Shown: piece by piece, positions 47,301-58,129 of the stretch
How positions within the stretch are numbered: position 1 is the first letter of the stretch
How the letters are laid out: each line of letters starts with the position of its first letter
Origin: Cyclina sinensis
Taxonomy: Eukaryota; Mollusca; Bivalvia; Venerida; Veneridae
Direction of reading: 5' to 3'
NCBI GenBank assembly: GCA_012932295.1
Contig: JAAONU010000009.1
Location: forward strand, 6,064,203 to 6,128,202
Length of the DNA: 64,000 bases
Position numbers and translations under genes: made by a program
Notes under the pieces: model-generated
What the model saw: only the letters and a program-made list of their open reading frames with translations
The model's database searches: none
What the model was told of the DNA's origin: nothing

Positions 47301-50300
47301 TGCATGGCCGTGAATGGCTATGACTTACCAGATGAGAGCCACTGCAAATGTAAAATATTTCATTCCTTTGATCACAGGTAACTTGTAGTATTCCATGAGA
47401 TCGGTAACTCCGTGTATCACAAATAACGTGTGTATTATAATGTGTTGGAGCCCCACAATGCGTTCAAAGTTTCCATTTTCATCTATGAAAGTCCAGTGTT
47501 CGTTGAAAAGGTCCGTTATTAATCCTGTGAAAATAATACAAAATTAAATCTATTGCTATCACTGGAAAAACGCCATCCCAAGCAAACTAAAGACACGTCG
47601 TGTTTCATTGCATTGGTACATTCAGAAGGGAAGTTACTGACTGAAAACCAATATTTTGTTATTTTAAAATATTAACTTTGATCTTGAACGCAAACTAAAA
47701 AGCGACCACTGCATGCAAGCAACTTACACACTAACTTTTTCTTTTATTTAAAGCGACTGACTCACAGAATTTAGTTGAATTTGTTTTCTTTCAAACTGAA
47801 GAGAAGTTGATATACTATGGAAAAACATAATATTATGTTTCTATATACCATGACAACTGAAAAAAAGTTTTACTTCTACCGGGATTCAAACCCATGCCCT
47901 TTCGGTCAGTAAAATATAGACCGACGATCTACACCACTTAGCCACAGAGACTACCAGTCATAATACGTGAAAACTAAATTTTTAACCAAAGTATCTACCC
48001 CGTGACTAACAGGGTAAATTTTTCACCGATAAAAGTGTGTAAATCTTTATATTGTGATGTGTTTCTGTAACAAAAATGGGTCAATAAATTAATTTAGATA
48101 TGTTCTTCACAATTTCAGCTAGAATTTCTAGATGTATAAATATTTTCTCTTTTTTTTTCATCGTGGGCCAGTGAGTCAGACGCTTTAAAAAGAAAAAAAC
48201 CTAGTCTTTTTCTTGCTTAATTTTGATAAAATGATTACAGCTACTGGTCACGGTCCTGTACTGACCATCACTTAACCATTCTTGATTATCTGATTCGTAA
48301 AATGCCAAAAGCCCGTCTAAATCAAAGTTGACCGTCTCATATATAGGGCCAAAACAACAGCACTTTAGGTCCTAGGCCACAAAATTATTCCCCCCTTATA
48401 GAAAGCAATTTAATAATTTCTTACAACAGGGCACAAACATGCTATTGTATTGTATTTAAATGACTGCTATTTTCTAAACCCATAGATAAGAATGTGTATA
48501 TATTGAAGTGATGTCACTAATGTGATGTCACTTCTGTTTAACAATACAGTATATGTGGACAGGCTGAACTCATTTGTGAAGCTTATGACAAGCAGAGTTG
48601 GCTGATCGACAATTTGAAATTCTTGTGTTCACTAGTGGGCGTGAATTATTTGATGTAGTTTGTTCAAGAATATTTGAATTCAAGCAACTCACTCATCTAA
48701 TAACATAATAGCATAACAGCATATTATCTTTACTTTGAAAGACTTTGAGTCGCCCAGTGCCACCAAGAATAGAAAATGGAACAGATTTGACGTCATAGGT
48801 TTCACCCTGATATTGTGTACTCTGCAAAAATATTCTAAGTAAATCGGCAAAAACGAAAATACCTTTTTCCAATCCAAAAGAACACAAGATGGGGTATCGT
48901 GAACTAAAAGTTTTAAAAGCAGACTTTTACTGCAATTACTTTGATGAGAAATGGCCTGACGTCATAATATGTTAGAGAACGTCGTTACGTCATAAGCTGA
49001 TTTACGTCATTCACGTCACTGCATAGTTACAAAGATACAAAAGTTCATTCATCACGGAGGACATTATTTTGCAAAATGACATCACTTTTGAAAAGTATTT
49101 TCAGCTGCTGTTTTCCTAAGCGACAAATCAGTGATGCAGTAGAATCTACCGGCGACCCCCGGGACATAATTTACATCACAGTACCTAGAAAGAACTTTCG
49201 AGAGTTCCTTGCCAACAGGCCAGCACACTGGAGATTAGATCCGGCAAGTTTTATGGCACTTTATAAATATTCTACTGAGGAAATCGTCGCCAACCCTGGG
49301 CCAGGCTATACGTATGAAAAGTTTGTGTTCCTTGTGGACAGTCAGTATGTACGTATTGAGGGCTGGGTACCGATGGCAGACATAATGGAGCATTTTGAAG
49401 CCGCAGCTGCCAAACATGTGATGCGTGTAAACAGGGCACCTCCAACGAATAATGTTCAGTTTTCACAAAATGCCATACAGATGTCTGGTGGACACTCGGT
49501 GGAATTTGGAAAGCGCGGGCGGGATGTGATTTGCGTTGATATTAATGGAAAGATTACGAAGGCTGAGAAGATGGTCTGTGAGCTGAAGACGGCCACCCCG
49601 AAAGTTTCCCGACGATATGATAGGGATGCACTCTCAAAATACAGTCGTCACATGGCCGTTTCTTACAGCGAATAGACAAGTTCAAAAGAATTATACTGAG
49701 AATGTTAGAAATAATTTCATAAAGACATAAACAATTTTACCTGTTGTTAAAACCAAGAATAATTGTGAATATGATATAACAAGATGAATTATTATTTTTA
49801 TGTGAGTTTAAAACTAAAATTATGAAAAATTTATACAGTGTTTATTTTGTTATCTTTTTCTAGAAAAAAATAGTGTTCTCTCTTTCTTGAGTTTTATCAT
49901 GTACCGGATGAGAAAATGACCCGCTGATTTAAAAAAAAAACGAATAAAACTGGAATATTTCAATAGATTTGGCGAAAAAAAAAAAAAGACTTCGGGAACT
50001 TATGAAGTGTGAGTAAAACTTAATGAGTTCGTGTAGAAGCAAAAAAAAAAAAATCATGTAGTTATAACTTAATCTAAAGAAATTTATCAATTTCTTGTCA
50101 TTTTTGTCAGCGTGTTTTATTATTTCATAAGCCTCCTAGTTCAAAGGTCAACAGCTTTTTCTTATTTCCGTTCAAATCATTTTAATTATATTTTGAATAC
50201 CTGTCCCTCTAACCGAGATAAAGTTAACCTACGTATTTAACCAGTGACAATATTTCATAACTGAAACTAGATGAGATTCATATGGACGGCCCAGCGCAAT

Positions 50301-53300
50301 ACTATGGTAAATCATTCTTTATCATACCCCGCCCTCCACCCCCCTCCGACCCCACCCGACCGCACACACACAGCTATAACTCTGCCTTGCTTAATAAGGT
50401 CTTAATTGATATTTTCCAATTTTGCCTCTGACAAGGCTGTGATAGCTCTAGTTTGTATTGACTTACCATAATATTAGAACTGGTCATCGATATGAATCAT
50501 CATAACAAATACTCTTGTATTAGTTTATAAGACTTACACTGTGTTCTTGAGGCTTTTTCTTAATGCCTCGGTCAAATGATTGAGGCTTATTAATGGGTCA
50601 ACAGATTGATTTTAAATGGTGAAAAGCTACCTTAAGTGGTATTCATTATCTCGTCCGTTTACCTTTCAGATTATGTTCAACAAAGTTTCTCCACAATCAT
50701 GTATGTTCATATCACGTCACGCTTGAAGGGAGACAAATCGTATTCTTCGGAATGATCTCCCCTTCATGCTTACCTTAGTTCAACTCAAGCTGTGTAGACA
50801 TGTATGGACGTTTTTTTTAAAAAGAAATATTTGTCTTTCTTTCTTAATAAGAATTGCAACAATTTAAGATGTCTGAAAGCTTTTTAAAACTGGAAAAGAA
50901 AACCATTTGAAAAATGTTAACCTATCGTGACATTGTTTGGCTTGTTGCATTGAGTTTACGCTCAAAGGGAGGAAACTTGTTTTTTACGTAGACGCTTTTA
51001 TGAGGCCTTGAATTAAATGGAAGTTAGAATACTTCCGACTTTTAAATAAAATTTCACAACTTGTACAGAATCTGTTTATATTTTTTGTTTATTTATTGGC
51101 GTATCAGATTCAGGAATGTTGTCATAGCTGTTGCCATCACAGATACGAAGGTTGTTTGTTGTTGTTGTTGTTTTCAGACAACTAGCCTGAAATGTGTGGG
51201 GTTTTATTTTTTGTCATTTTAGGATTATACAGATAATGCACAATACAGAAAGCATTCTGATTCCAGTAAGTCCATGTTCCTTTTCATGTTATAGCGGAAA
51301 ATGTTTATGGGGCCTCTTGCCATAAGTTGTGTTTATTAAGGAGCAAGGAATCGAACCTGGGACCCATTTATTGCATATCTTGAACGTTCTATAAGTGAAC
51401 GAATGCGCTCCATCTATTTAAAGTTTATCTGAAAACTTTACCTATAAAAGGACAAAATGTCTTGAAGAAAATTGTCTCGAAGGGTATTGCCTTGCCGTGT
51501 ATGATAATATGATATGACAAATATGATCTGTATGGTCGACCGTCTCGGGTTGCCTGCAATAAAAAATGATGATAATTGTATCAAAGTTATTACAAGGGAA
51601 AACTTTTTTTGTTTCTATCATAACATTTTTTATACATATAATTTACAATCTGACGTACGGACTGGGCTTTTAAAACAACATCTTATCAAAGCTCGTTCCT
51701 AAGGATAATTATATTTGAATGAGTATAACGCTATGACATGACCACATAAATATGATTGTACGAGATAATTGTACGATGATAATTGTATGAAATAGCTGTA
51801 AAATGATAATTGTATGAGATAACTGTAAGATGATAATTGTATGAGATAGCTGTAAGATGATAATTGTATGAGATAACTGTAAGATGATAATTGTATGAGA
51901 TAGCTGTAAGATGATAATTGTATGAGATAATTGTACAAGCTATCTGAATGAAATATACTTTCATGATGACATGTATGGCCTGTTAGATCGTTAGGTTTAT
52001 ATATTTGAAAACTGAATTAGAATAACTGCACGTGATCACAATATCATGATAATTGTATGAGATAACGGTATGAAAAAAATGTAGAAGACAAATGAAGGAG
52101 ATATTTCTATCGATCTATCTGGGTTTATTTATCGTCGGTACCGGTTGCCTATATGACCGACGGCCGCCTGCAGACATTAGTTATTTTATGTTGTGGGGGA
52201 TAGTGCAAGATACATCTAGCATCCCATTCCAGAGACACCCCTGCGTGCTCAGTGTACAGCACTGATACATGGAACCTCGGATTAACGTCTCATCCGAAAG
52301 ACAATAAGTAATGTTAGTGGAGGTGCGGGGGACAGATCTCGGGACCCCTGGGTTACCAGTCCAGCGCGTTCCCTCTAGACCACTGATCCGCTCCTGAAGG
52401 AGTTATTTTTTGAGGTATCAGCATAAAGTAACTTATGATGATAATTATTTGAGATAAATAAATGATGATAAGTATATGAAATAACTATATTAAAATAGTT
52501 TTAGGAGACTATTTATGAGATAATTGTTTCAGAATAACTGAAGATAACTGATTGTGTGTGATTTAATACGATAAACAGTTGTAGTTAGATTATAGTGTGT
52601 ACCTAACTGTATAAAGATAATTCAATGAGGATTATAAATGCGTAAAACATAGTATGAGAATAATCGATATAAGATATTTTGTGACCATTTTATTTTATGT
52701 TTCAGATTACTTCAATGCAAGTATAGTTGATAAATTCATATGAGTAAAACACCCGTCCACAAACATTTTAAAGCACACCCTTAAAGTATTAAATTCATAA
52801 GAAATTAGAAATCATGAAGTTAGAAGTGAGAAAGTTAGAACTCGGGAAGTTATAAGTCATGAAATTAGAATCACGAAGTTAGAAGTCAGGAAGTTAGAAG
52901 TAATAAAGTTAGAAGTCATGAAGTAAAAAGTCATGAAATTAGAATCATGAAGTTAGAAGTCATGAAGTTAGAAGTCGGGAAGTTAGAGTTCATGAAGTTA
53001 GAAGTCAGGAAGTTTGAAATCATGAAGTTAGATGTCGGGAAGTAAGAAGTCATGAAGTTAGAAGTCAGGAGTTAGAAGTCATGAAGTTAGAAGTCAGGAG
53101 TTAGAAGTCATGAAGTTAGAAGTCAGGAAGTTAGAAGTCATGAAGTTAGAAGTAGGAAGTTAGGATGTTATAAGTAAGAAGTCGAGAAGTGTTGAAGTTA
53201 GAAGTCCCTCCAGGGCTTCCATATTAACCAAAACCCCATGAAGTAGATGGTAATCGGTGCAGACGACATAGCAGACGACATACAGAGAATGTTACAGAGA

Positions 53301-53830
53301 AGATTATCGAATGGTTTTCAACGACTGCAAAGAAGTGCAAATATATAACCTTCCAAGTAACCATTTTGTACTTTCATAAAAACTAAATGACCATTAAAAC
53401 TCGCCCAGGCCATTTAGACAAAATCTAATCATAGTTCATCGATTAAACAATTCACTAACGAAGAATTCGCCGATAATTATTGTTGTAATCTGAGCGTTTA
53501 AAGAAAGCAGATCAATATAATAAATTTTCACGCTGGAATCTAAACAGAAGCAAAATATTTAAGTAGAAGTGAATAGTCGCATAGATAAATTATGGAATTG
53601 TTTTAAAAGCTTATTTAAAAAGAGGTTGTTTGCAGGGAAGGAAGGAGAGGGCGGGGGCGGGGAAATTGGGGGCAGGAGAATTTTTTTTAAGAAAAACAAT
53701 ACTACGTGAAAGTATGCTCATGGCAAAACATCTATACCTGACTGTACAAGCGAAACACGTGAAATGTCCACCATAATCCAACAAAAAGGAAAAGCAACCC
53801 CTCGAACGTATGTGCAGCAAAATCCCCCAT
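44318..53830 (-). CDS. TMEM45: TMEM45-family multipass membrane protein (one exon not found)
   Basis: Exons on the - strand: 53738-53830 (N-terminus), then an unidentified exon of length 3n+1, then 47329-47524, 46437-46502, 45419-45582, 44318-44586. The five exons give about 262 codons in consistent phase. Family hallmarks: an N-terminal hydrophobic helix with GLWW, a central NEHW...LQH helix pair, ICIEFYYH followed by PLENQLHRLG, a W-Y helix, and the conserved PAWDQHDERN before the last helix and a polar tail. Order and spacing match vertebrate TMEM45A/B (DUF716). The missing second exon should encode the end of the first loop and the second helix, somewhere in 47525-53737. The function of the family is poorly known. 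A 199-aa gene lies inside on the opposite strand. Confidence 0.85.
44935..45040 (+). repeat. Dispersed repeat in the last TMEM45-like intron
   Basis: The stretch with CTGCGACCTGTGCGACCAGT, GCAGACCAAGATTAGCAGTC and TCATGGTCTACATC has wording typical of dispersed bivalve repeats. Assigned from memory only. Confidence 0.4.
45975..46150 (-). mobile_element. tRNA-like SINE remnant with B box
   Basis: On the - strand it contains GGGGTTCGAATCCCGGGACC, an excellent pol III B box, followed by an unrelated tail. No complete cloverleaf is visible, so it is a SINE or pseudogene rather than a tRNA gene. Confidence 0.5.
46636..46830 (+). repeat. Dispersed repeat, family shared with 2910-3130
   Basis: It shares the GGGTTTCTGGTA, TCTGGGTCTGCA and TGTTTGCCT blocks with the sequence beside the left duplication breakpoint. 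Confidence 0.6.
47870..48195 (-). mobile_element. SINE-like element, second copy of the 1165-1500 family
   Basis: Read on the - strand it starts AAAGCGTCTGACTCACTGGCC and ends with a tRNA-like part: A-box-like TGGCTAAGTGG and B box GGTTTGAATCCC. It aligns along most of its length with 1165-1500. Confidence 0.65.
48957..49018 (+). promoter_or_regulatory. Cluster of four CRE/ATF-type sites
   Basis: TGACGTCA at 48957-48964, TTACGTCA at 48985-48992 and 49002-49009, and TCACGTCA at 49011-49018 lie 58-119 nt upstream of the ATG at 49076. One is the full palindromic CRE. Four such 8-mers in 62 bases of AT-rich DNA is far above chance. Known binders of this motif are CREB/ATF and related bZIP factors. 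Regulation of the downstream ORF is inference. Confidence 0.65.
49076..49675 (+). CDS. Hypothetical single-exon protein, 199 aa
   Basis: Not recognised. The frame is long for this AT-rich DNA, has balanced composition and codon use unlike the flanks, and starts at an ATG just after the CRE cluster. The protein begins MTSLLKSIFSCCFPKR, a hydrophobic start with a Cys pair and basic residues suggesting lipid-anchored membrane attachment. A globular central part follows, with aromatic motifs WRLDPASF (53-60), PGPGYTYEKF and RIEGWVPM, then an Ala-rich helix. It ends with a basic, Ser/Tyr-rich tail. AATAAA lies at 49943. It lies within the TMEM45-like locus on the opposite strand. Whether it is transcribed is not shown. 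Confidence 0.6.
   Translation: MTSLLKSIFSCCFPKRQISDAVESTGDPRDIIYITVPRKNFREFLANRPAHWRLDPASFMALYKYSTEEIVANPGPGYTYEKFVFLVDSQYVRIEGWVPMADIMEHFEAAAAKHVMRVNRAPPTNNVQFSQNAIQMSGGHSVEFGKRGRDVICVDINGKITKAEKMVCELKTATPKVSRRYDRDALSKYSRHMAVSYSE
49680..51720. other. Gene-free intronic stretch
   Basis: Downstream of the 199-aa ORF there are poly-A runs (49930, 49975, 50040) but no recognisable exon. On the - strand 51330-51405 reads as a tRNA-like remnant (GGAGCGCATTCG...GGTTCGATTCC...GCTCC). The missing TMEM45-like exon should lie in this intron region but I did not find it. Confidence 0.5.
51750..51955 (+). repeat. 27-bp minisatellite
   Basis: About seven units of AGATGATAATTGTATGAGAT plus AACTGTA or AGCTGTA, the two endings alternating. 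The 27-bp period makes - strand frames encode a nine-residue repeat (YLIQLSSYS type), an artefact. Related degenerate copies occur near 52040 and 52435. Confidence 0.92.
52111..52394 (-). mobile_element. tRNA-derived SINE, nearly full length
   Basis: On the - strand it begins GGAGCGGATCAGTGGTCTAG, has the B-box-like GGGGTCCCGAGATC, and ends GTACCGACGATAAATAAACC. It aligns end to end with 54221-54516. Confidence 0.8.
52795..53205 (+). repeat. 15-bp minisatellite AGTTAGAAGTCATGA
   Basis: About 26 units alternate between AGTTAGAAGTCATGA and AGTTAGAAGTCAGGA with occasional losses of a base. Noncoding. Confidence 0.93.
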
Positions 53831-54220
53831 GTCGGCTTACTTTTTTTCTGAAAAAAAAACATAAACAGAAAAAAAGAAAATGTTTCCTGGATTAGGTTTT
53901 AAAGTAACTATTATTTCGTTGTTCTTGTTCGTTTGTTTTGGTTTATGGTTTCTGATAAAGAGTGTTTTATTACCTAAAAATGTAACTCTCTTCATGGAGC
54001 AGTTTTACTCATGCACAAGTGATGTACGCATGCGCACGCACGCACCCGGGAGCACACGTAACGCCATGTTATATTACAGACTTGCAGTCCACTAATTTTG
54101 CAATAGTTCGCATAATGAAGTGGAGCGTAAATTTGGTAGGCGTGAGAAACAATAAACATTTAAGGGTAATAGGAAATGAATTAGAGAATATAAGAACAAT
54201 ATGAAGCCTTTCATTGTAAG

Positions 54221-54516
54221 GGAGCGGATCAGTGGTCCAATGGTAACGCGCTGGCCTTGGTAACCCAGGGGTCCCGAGATCGATCCCCCACTCCTCCACT
54301 AACATTACTAATTGTCTTTCGGATGAAACGTTAAACCGAAGTCCCATGTATCAGTGCTGTACACTGAGCATGCAAAAGAACCAGGGGTGTCTCTGGAATG
54401 GGATGCTTTCTGTATCTTGCACTATCCACCAGAAAATAAAATAACTAATCTCTGCAGGGGGGCGTCGGTTATAAGGGCAACCGGTACCGACGATAAATAA
54501 ACTCAAATAGATAGAT
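54221..54516 (+). mobile_element. tRNA-derived SINE, full-length reference copy
   Basis: The head has an A-box-like GGATCAGTGGTCCAATGG and a B-box-like GGTCCCGAGATCGATCCCC. The body contains TTGTCTTTCGGATGAAACG, CAGTGCTGTACACTGAGCA and GGTGTCTCTGGAATGGGATG, and the end is ACCGGTACCGACGATAAATA. At least seven other copies or fragments of this family lie in the window. Confidence 0.82.
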
Positions 54517-54698
54517 TTTATTGCAATTAATTGTTTTTCGGACCTCAATAGAGTTGTTGCCAAATGTGTGTGTTTCTGTATCAATATTTACTGTAGTGTT
54601 TATGGCTACTTTTGATATGATTATTTCCATTCATTAATAGCAGACTTATAAAGTTTTATTGAATTTACGCACCAGATATTATGCTACGTGTGCATTAA

Positions 54699-55208
54699 CA
54701 CGGTGCCGATACCACGTGACTTCGATGGATATGTGTGGGTGTACAAAATGTAAACAAAACGTCGATTGGGGTAACATTTTTTACGATATTTTTTTAAATA
54801 CATCATAATTTTTCATCGGATAGAGTTGAGGGCCCGCTCCCTTTGGTAACACAAACTGTCCGCAAATATTTTGTAGTTTTTTAATAAAGTGAAACGGCGC
54901 GTTTTAAATTGCTAAAATTGCGATGATATATGTGGAAGCATATCTTAAAAACGATGCTAAATCCTACTTTATAGTTTGTTAAGAAACCTATTATATAACC
55001 GGAGCGAACAATATTTGATACAGAATAAACATTGTGTGTGGAATGCATTTAATTCAACAAGTGAACAAAATAATGCCAAATAATTCAAAAGAGATATGTG
55101 TGGAATAGGTTTTTAAAATGATATGTGTGGAAGCAATATTTCAACGTAACCACTATCAACATAGTTTTCGGCACATATCCATCGAAGTCACGTGGTATCG
55201 GCACCGTG
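54699..55208. mobile_element. 510-bp MITE with perfect 37-bp terminal inverted repeats
   Basis: Positions 54699-54735 and 55172-55208 are perfect inverted complements, starting CACGGTGCCGATACCACGTG. ATTAA flanks both sides (54694-54698 and 55209-55213) as a target-site duplication. It has no transposase ORF. Perfect ends indicate recent insertion. The superfamily is uncertain; a TTAA target with one extra base is also possible. Confidence 0.88.
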
Positions 55209-55744
55209 ATTAATTGACACGTTTACTTTGCCTCTAATCAACCCATTTAGCAGATATAAATAACATTGAATTTCCATTAAAATCTCTGTGGATCAAAAAC
55301 AATGACATTAAGTGTACACACAGTAACTTGTTAACATCACAGTAATAGAAATCAGTTAGACAAACATCAGGCTTTAATAAAAGTATAAAACCCTTTAAGT
55401 ATTCTTAACTGGAGTGGTTTTGTTAAAAAGTTAAGTGCATACAAGCGGTCGTAAGCAAATGGTCAACATGTCCCATTCCCAGACTGTCCTGAATTTTAAT
55501 TAGATTGTTTGTCCGTTGTCATAACTAATTTTAAAGTACTTTTATTCCAAGATATTTCAGTTCGACCAAATATGTTAAAATAAGTAAAATTCAGTTTGAT
55601 CAAAATATAGATATGCACGTTCAGTACAAAAGAATTCAAATGAAAGTTAACGGTATAATTTACTTATTGCATAAGCCCCAGAAAAATAAGAGGTGAACAG
55701 CGCTTATCAATAAGTCGCCAATTATCACAGAGAAAATTAGCCGG

Positions 55745-55812
55745 CCTAGGTGGGATTCAAAACGAGAACCCCTGTATTGACAATCCCATGCTCTACCAGC
55801 TGAGCTATGATG
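55745..55812 (-). mobile_element. tRNA-like SINE head or tRNA pseudogene
   Basis: On the - strand it reads TAGCTCAGCTGGTAGAGCA, a perfect D-arm/A-box, and about 35 nt later GTTTTGAATCCCACC, a B-box-like T-arm. The acceptor arms do not pair, so a functional tRNA is unlikely. Confidence 0.5.
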
Positions 55813-56239
55813 CACGTGTAAGGTTTGAATTGTCTACACAACTGAATAATGGAGATGTATTACATCAGCATTCTCGTAATATTTTATTCATAGACGTTAG
55901 AAAAGAATATTCTAGTATCTATAATGAAATAATCATAATAATTCCGCATAATATGGAACGCCAGGACTGTCTTATGTTCAGAAGTAAACTATTGATATGA
56001 TCATTGTCTTCACGATGAACAGATAGTAGTCATCATATATGAGCATAAACCAGAAACGGAGACTAAGAGAACATTTAAGACCGACCAAGAGGGGTGTTTG
56101 AAAAAGAAATGAGTTTGACCGTACAATAAAACAATTAACATACCAATAAAATAGTTCTTAATATAAGACACTCTTGGCGCTCCATGGTGTAACAGATTCA
56201 TGTAAACGTGTGACAATGAGCTCACAGGCTTTCGCCGCA

Positions 56240-56305
56240 AATAAAAGATTCTGTTCTGTTCTGCTCTGTTCTGTTTTATCCAGTCCTGTCCTGTCCTATT
56301 CTGTT
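56240..56305 (+). repeat. Degenerate TTCTG/TCCTG pentanucleotide repeat
   Basis: About ten CTGTT, CTGTC or CTGCT units in a row, seen directly. Confidence 0.85.
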
Positions 56306-57489
56306 TATGTAATAATGTCGAACTAAAAAGGTTGAAGCTTATCAAACTTGTGTTTCAGAACTGATCGCAATACAACAAAATAGTGCTTTCATAATCAGGA
56401 AACTGTCTCAATTGTCGAGTAAGTCTGTAGTATTGTTGTTGTTGCGACAGGTTTCAGGTTATATTCTAAAATTAGTATGTTCTAAATATCAAGTCTGATT
56501 TCCAATATCTTTTGTGCACAAAATAAGTCATTTCTTATAATAGAAGAAAAAAAAAACGTTTGAAAATTTGTCAATAAGTACATGTATACTGTTATTACAC
56601 AGAGATCCATTCACCACGTTTCTTCTTATTATTTATTCAGACTGCTGGAAGACTTCGCGACTCCTTTTAGACGGGAACCAGTCTGTTTAAGCGAACAGTC
56701 TGACTTTGGCCTGCATTGTTCGCTTTCATTTCGTGTCTACTTAATTAAGAATTTTAGAATTACAAATGGTATGAGCGTTTCTCTGTTTTATTAACATTTT
56801 TGTCAGTATCATAAGTATGGAAAATAATATTATAAATTTCAACACAAATTAGAAATAAAATGATAATCACTTTCAGGGAGAGGCAGAACAACAACAACAT
56901 TAAAAATGCCTACCTTGCAAGCAACGAATTTATAAAGAAAAATTTGTTCAATATCCTTCAGTCAAGTTTTTCTCACAAACAGTCCGCGCTCAGCCAGAAG
57001 TTGTTCAGTAACGATAAATGAAATTGACGTGGAGTCGAAGGAAATCAATGTAAATTGCATTATTATTGGATATTAAAATTGATCAATAATTGTGTTTACC
57101 TGAGAATGTGGATAAACAATCGGAAACGTGGCTACGGGTTACTAAGAATTCCAGAATTTTTTATAAAAAGTTAACAAATTCATACACACCGACTTGTTTT
57201 ACCGTCCAGTATCTAGAACAGAACATAATAGAACAAACACAACAACAACTACATTCAAATGTCTTAACTGCTAAAGATAGTCATAGCTCAAGGAAATTAA
57301 CGAAATTAACGACAAAACTAAAGATATTCGAGATCATATATATACTTGCTGTGAAACCTTTTTTCACAAATCAGAAAGAAAATGAAGTTTATTTTACTAT
57401 TAGAAGAAAAATTGATACATTAAAAGACGTGGAATTTTGGATAAGAAACAAGAAGCGACTGTTCTCAATGAACAAGCGATAATACAAGA

Positions 57490-57716
57490 ATAGGTCGCGC
57501 GTTCGATCCTCCACAACTTTCGAGTAAGACATTAATCCCAGTGCTATACAGTGTGCATGGGAAAAAACCTGGGGTGTCTCTGGAATGTAACACTTTCTGC
57601 ATCTTGCTCAATCCCCAGAAACTTAAAATAACTAAACTCTGCAGGGGGTGGGGGGCGTCGGGTGGGGGCGTCGGAGGGGGCGTCGGTCTTATAGCAAGCT
57701 GGTGCAGACGATAAAC
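57490..57716 (+). mobile_element. SINE copy, diverged, with internal GGGGGCGTCGG expansion
   Basis: GCGCGTTCGATCCTCC, then GGGGTGTCTCTGGAATG, CACTTTCTGCATCTTGC and CAGACGATAAA align with the 54221-54516 SINE. A GGGGGCGTCGG stretch has been triplicated near 57646-57685. Confidence 0.7.
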
Positions 57717-58129
57717 TTTCAATCGAAAATAAACTATTGATATTTAAATACCGTCGCCACTAATAGAAACACGATGAATCACGATGCACGGTTATGGGCG
57801 CTACAATGATTATAAATCAGCAATATCTTAAAGGACATGGGCAGTCATATGAATGATACGCTTACCATCTATTGAAAATGTCTAGACGTATGTCAATGCG
57901 TATAATTTAAATGTTTACTTCAGAAATATAAATAAAACTCAGTGCATTGAGGTTACTCAAGGACGAGCCTTAGTGTTTGAGAGTAGTTTTGTGATTTCTT
58001 AAGTGAATTGTCGAATAGTAACAATAGCACCTCTGGGAGGAGCATTATATGCCTGAAGGGTGTTTTCTCTAAGTATGATGCATTTGTGATACAAGGGAGG
58101 AAAATTTAGGCTTTAAAATTAAATGATTT

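Noticed and set aside
48693..48887. Frame with VPFSILGGTGRLKVFQ, considered as another cadherin module exon or the missing TMEM45-like exon
   Set aside because: The GGTG match to cadherin exon 2 is short and the expected phase-1 entry hits a stop. As a TMEM45 exon, a donor after SILG would be phase-compatible but too short to supply the second helix.
51330..51405. Possible tRNA gene on the - strand
   Set aside because: The ends GGAGC and GCTCC pair, but the D arm and anticodon stem are not normal and the T stem is weak.
51699..51964. YLIQLSSYS repeat proteins
   Set aside because: The minisatellite period of 27 is a multiple of three, so frames stay open by construction.
57090..57482. 130-aa + strand frame
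   Set aside because: Lys/Asn/Thr-rich composition typical of AT-rich noncoding DNA, no domain, and it runs into a SINE.
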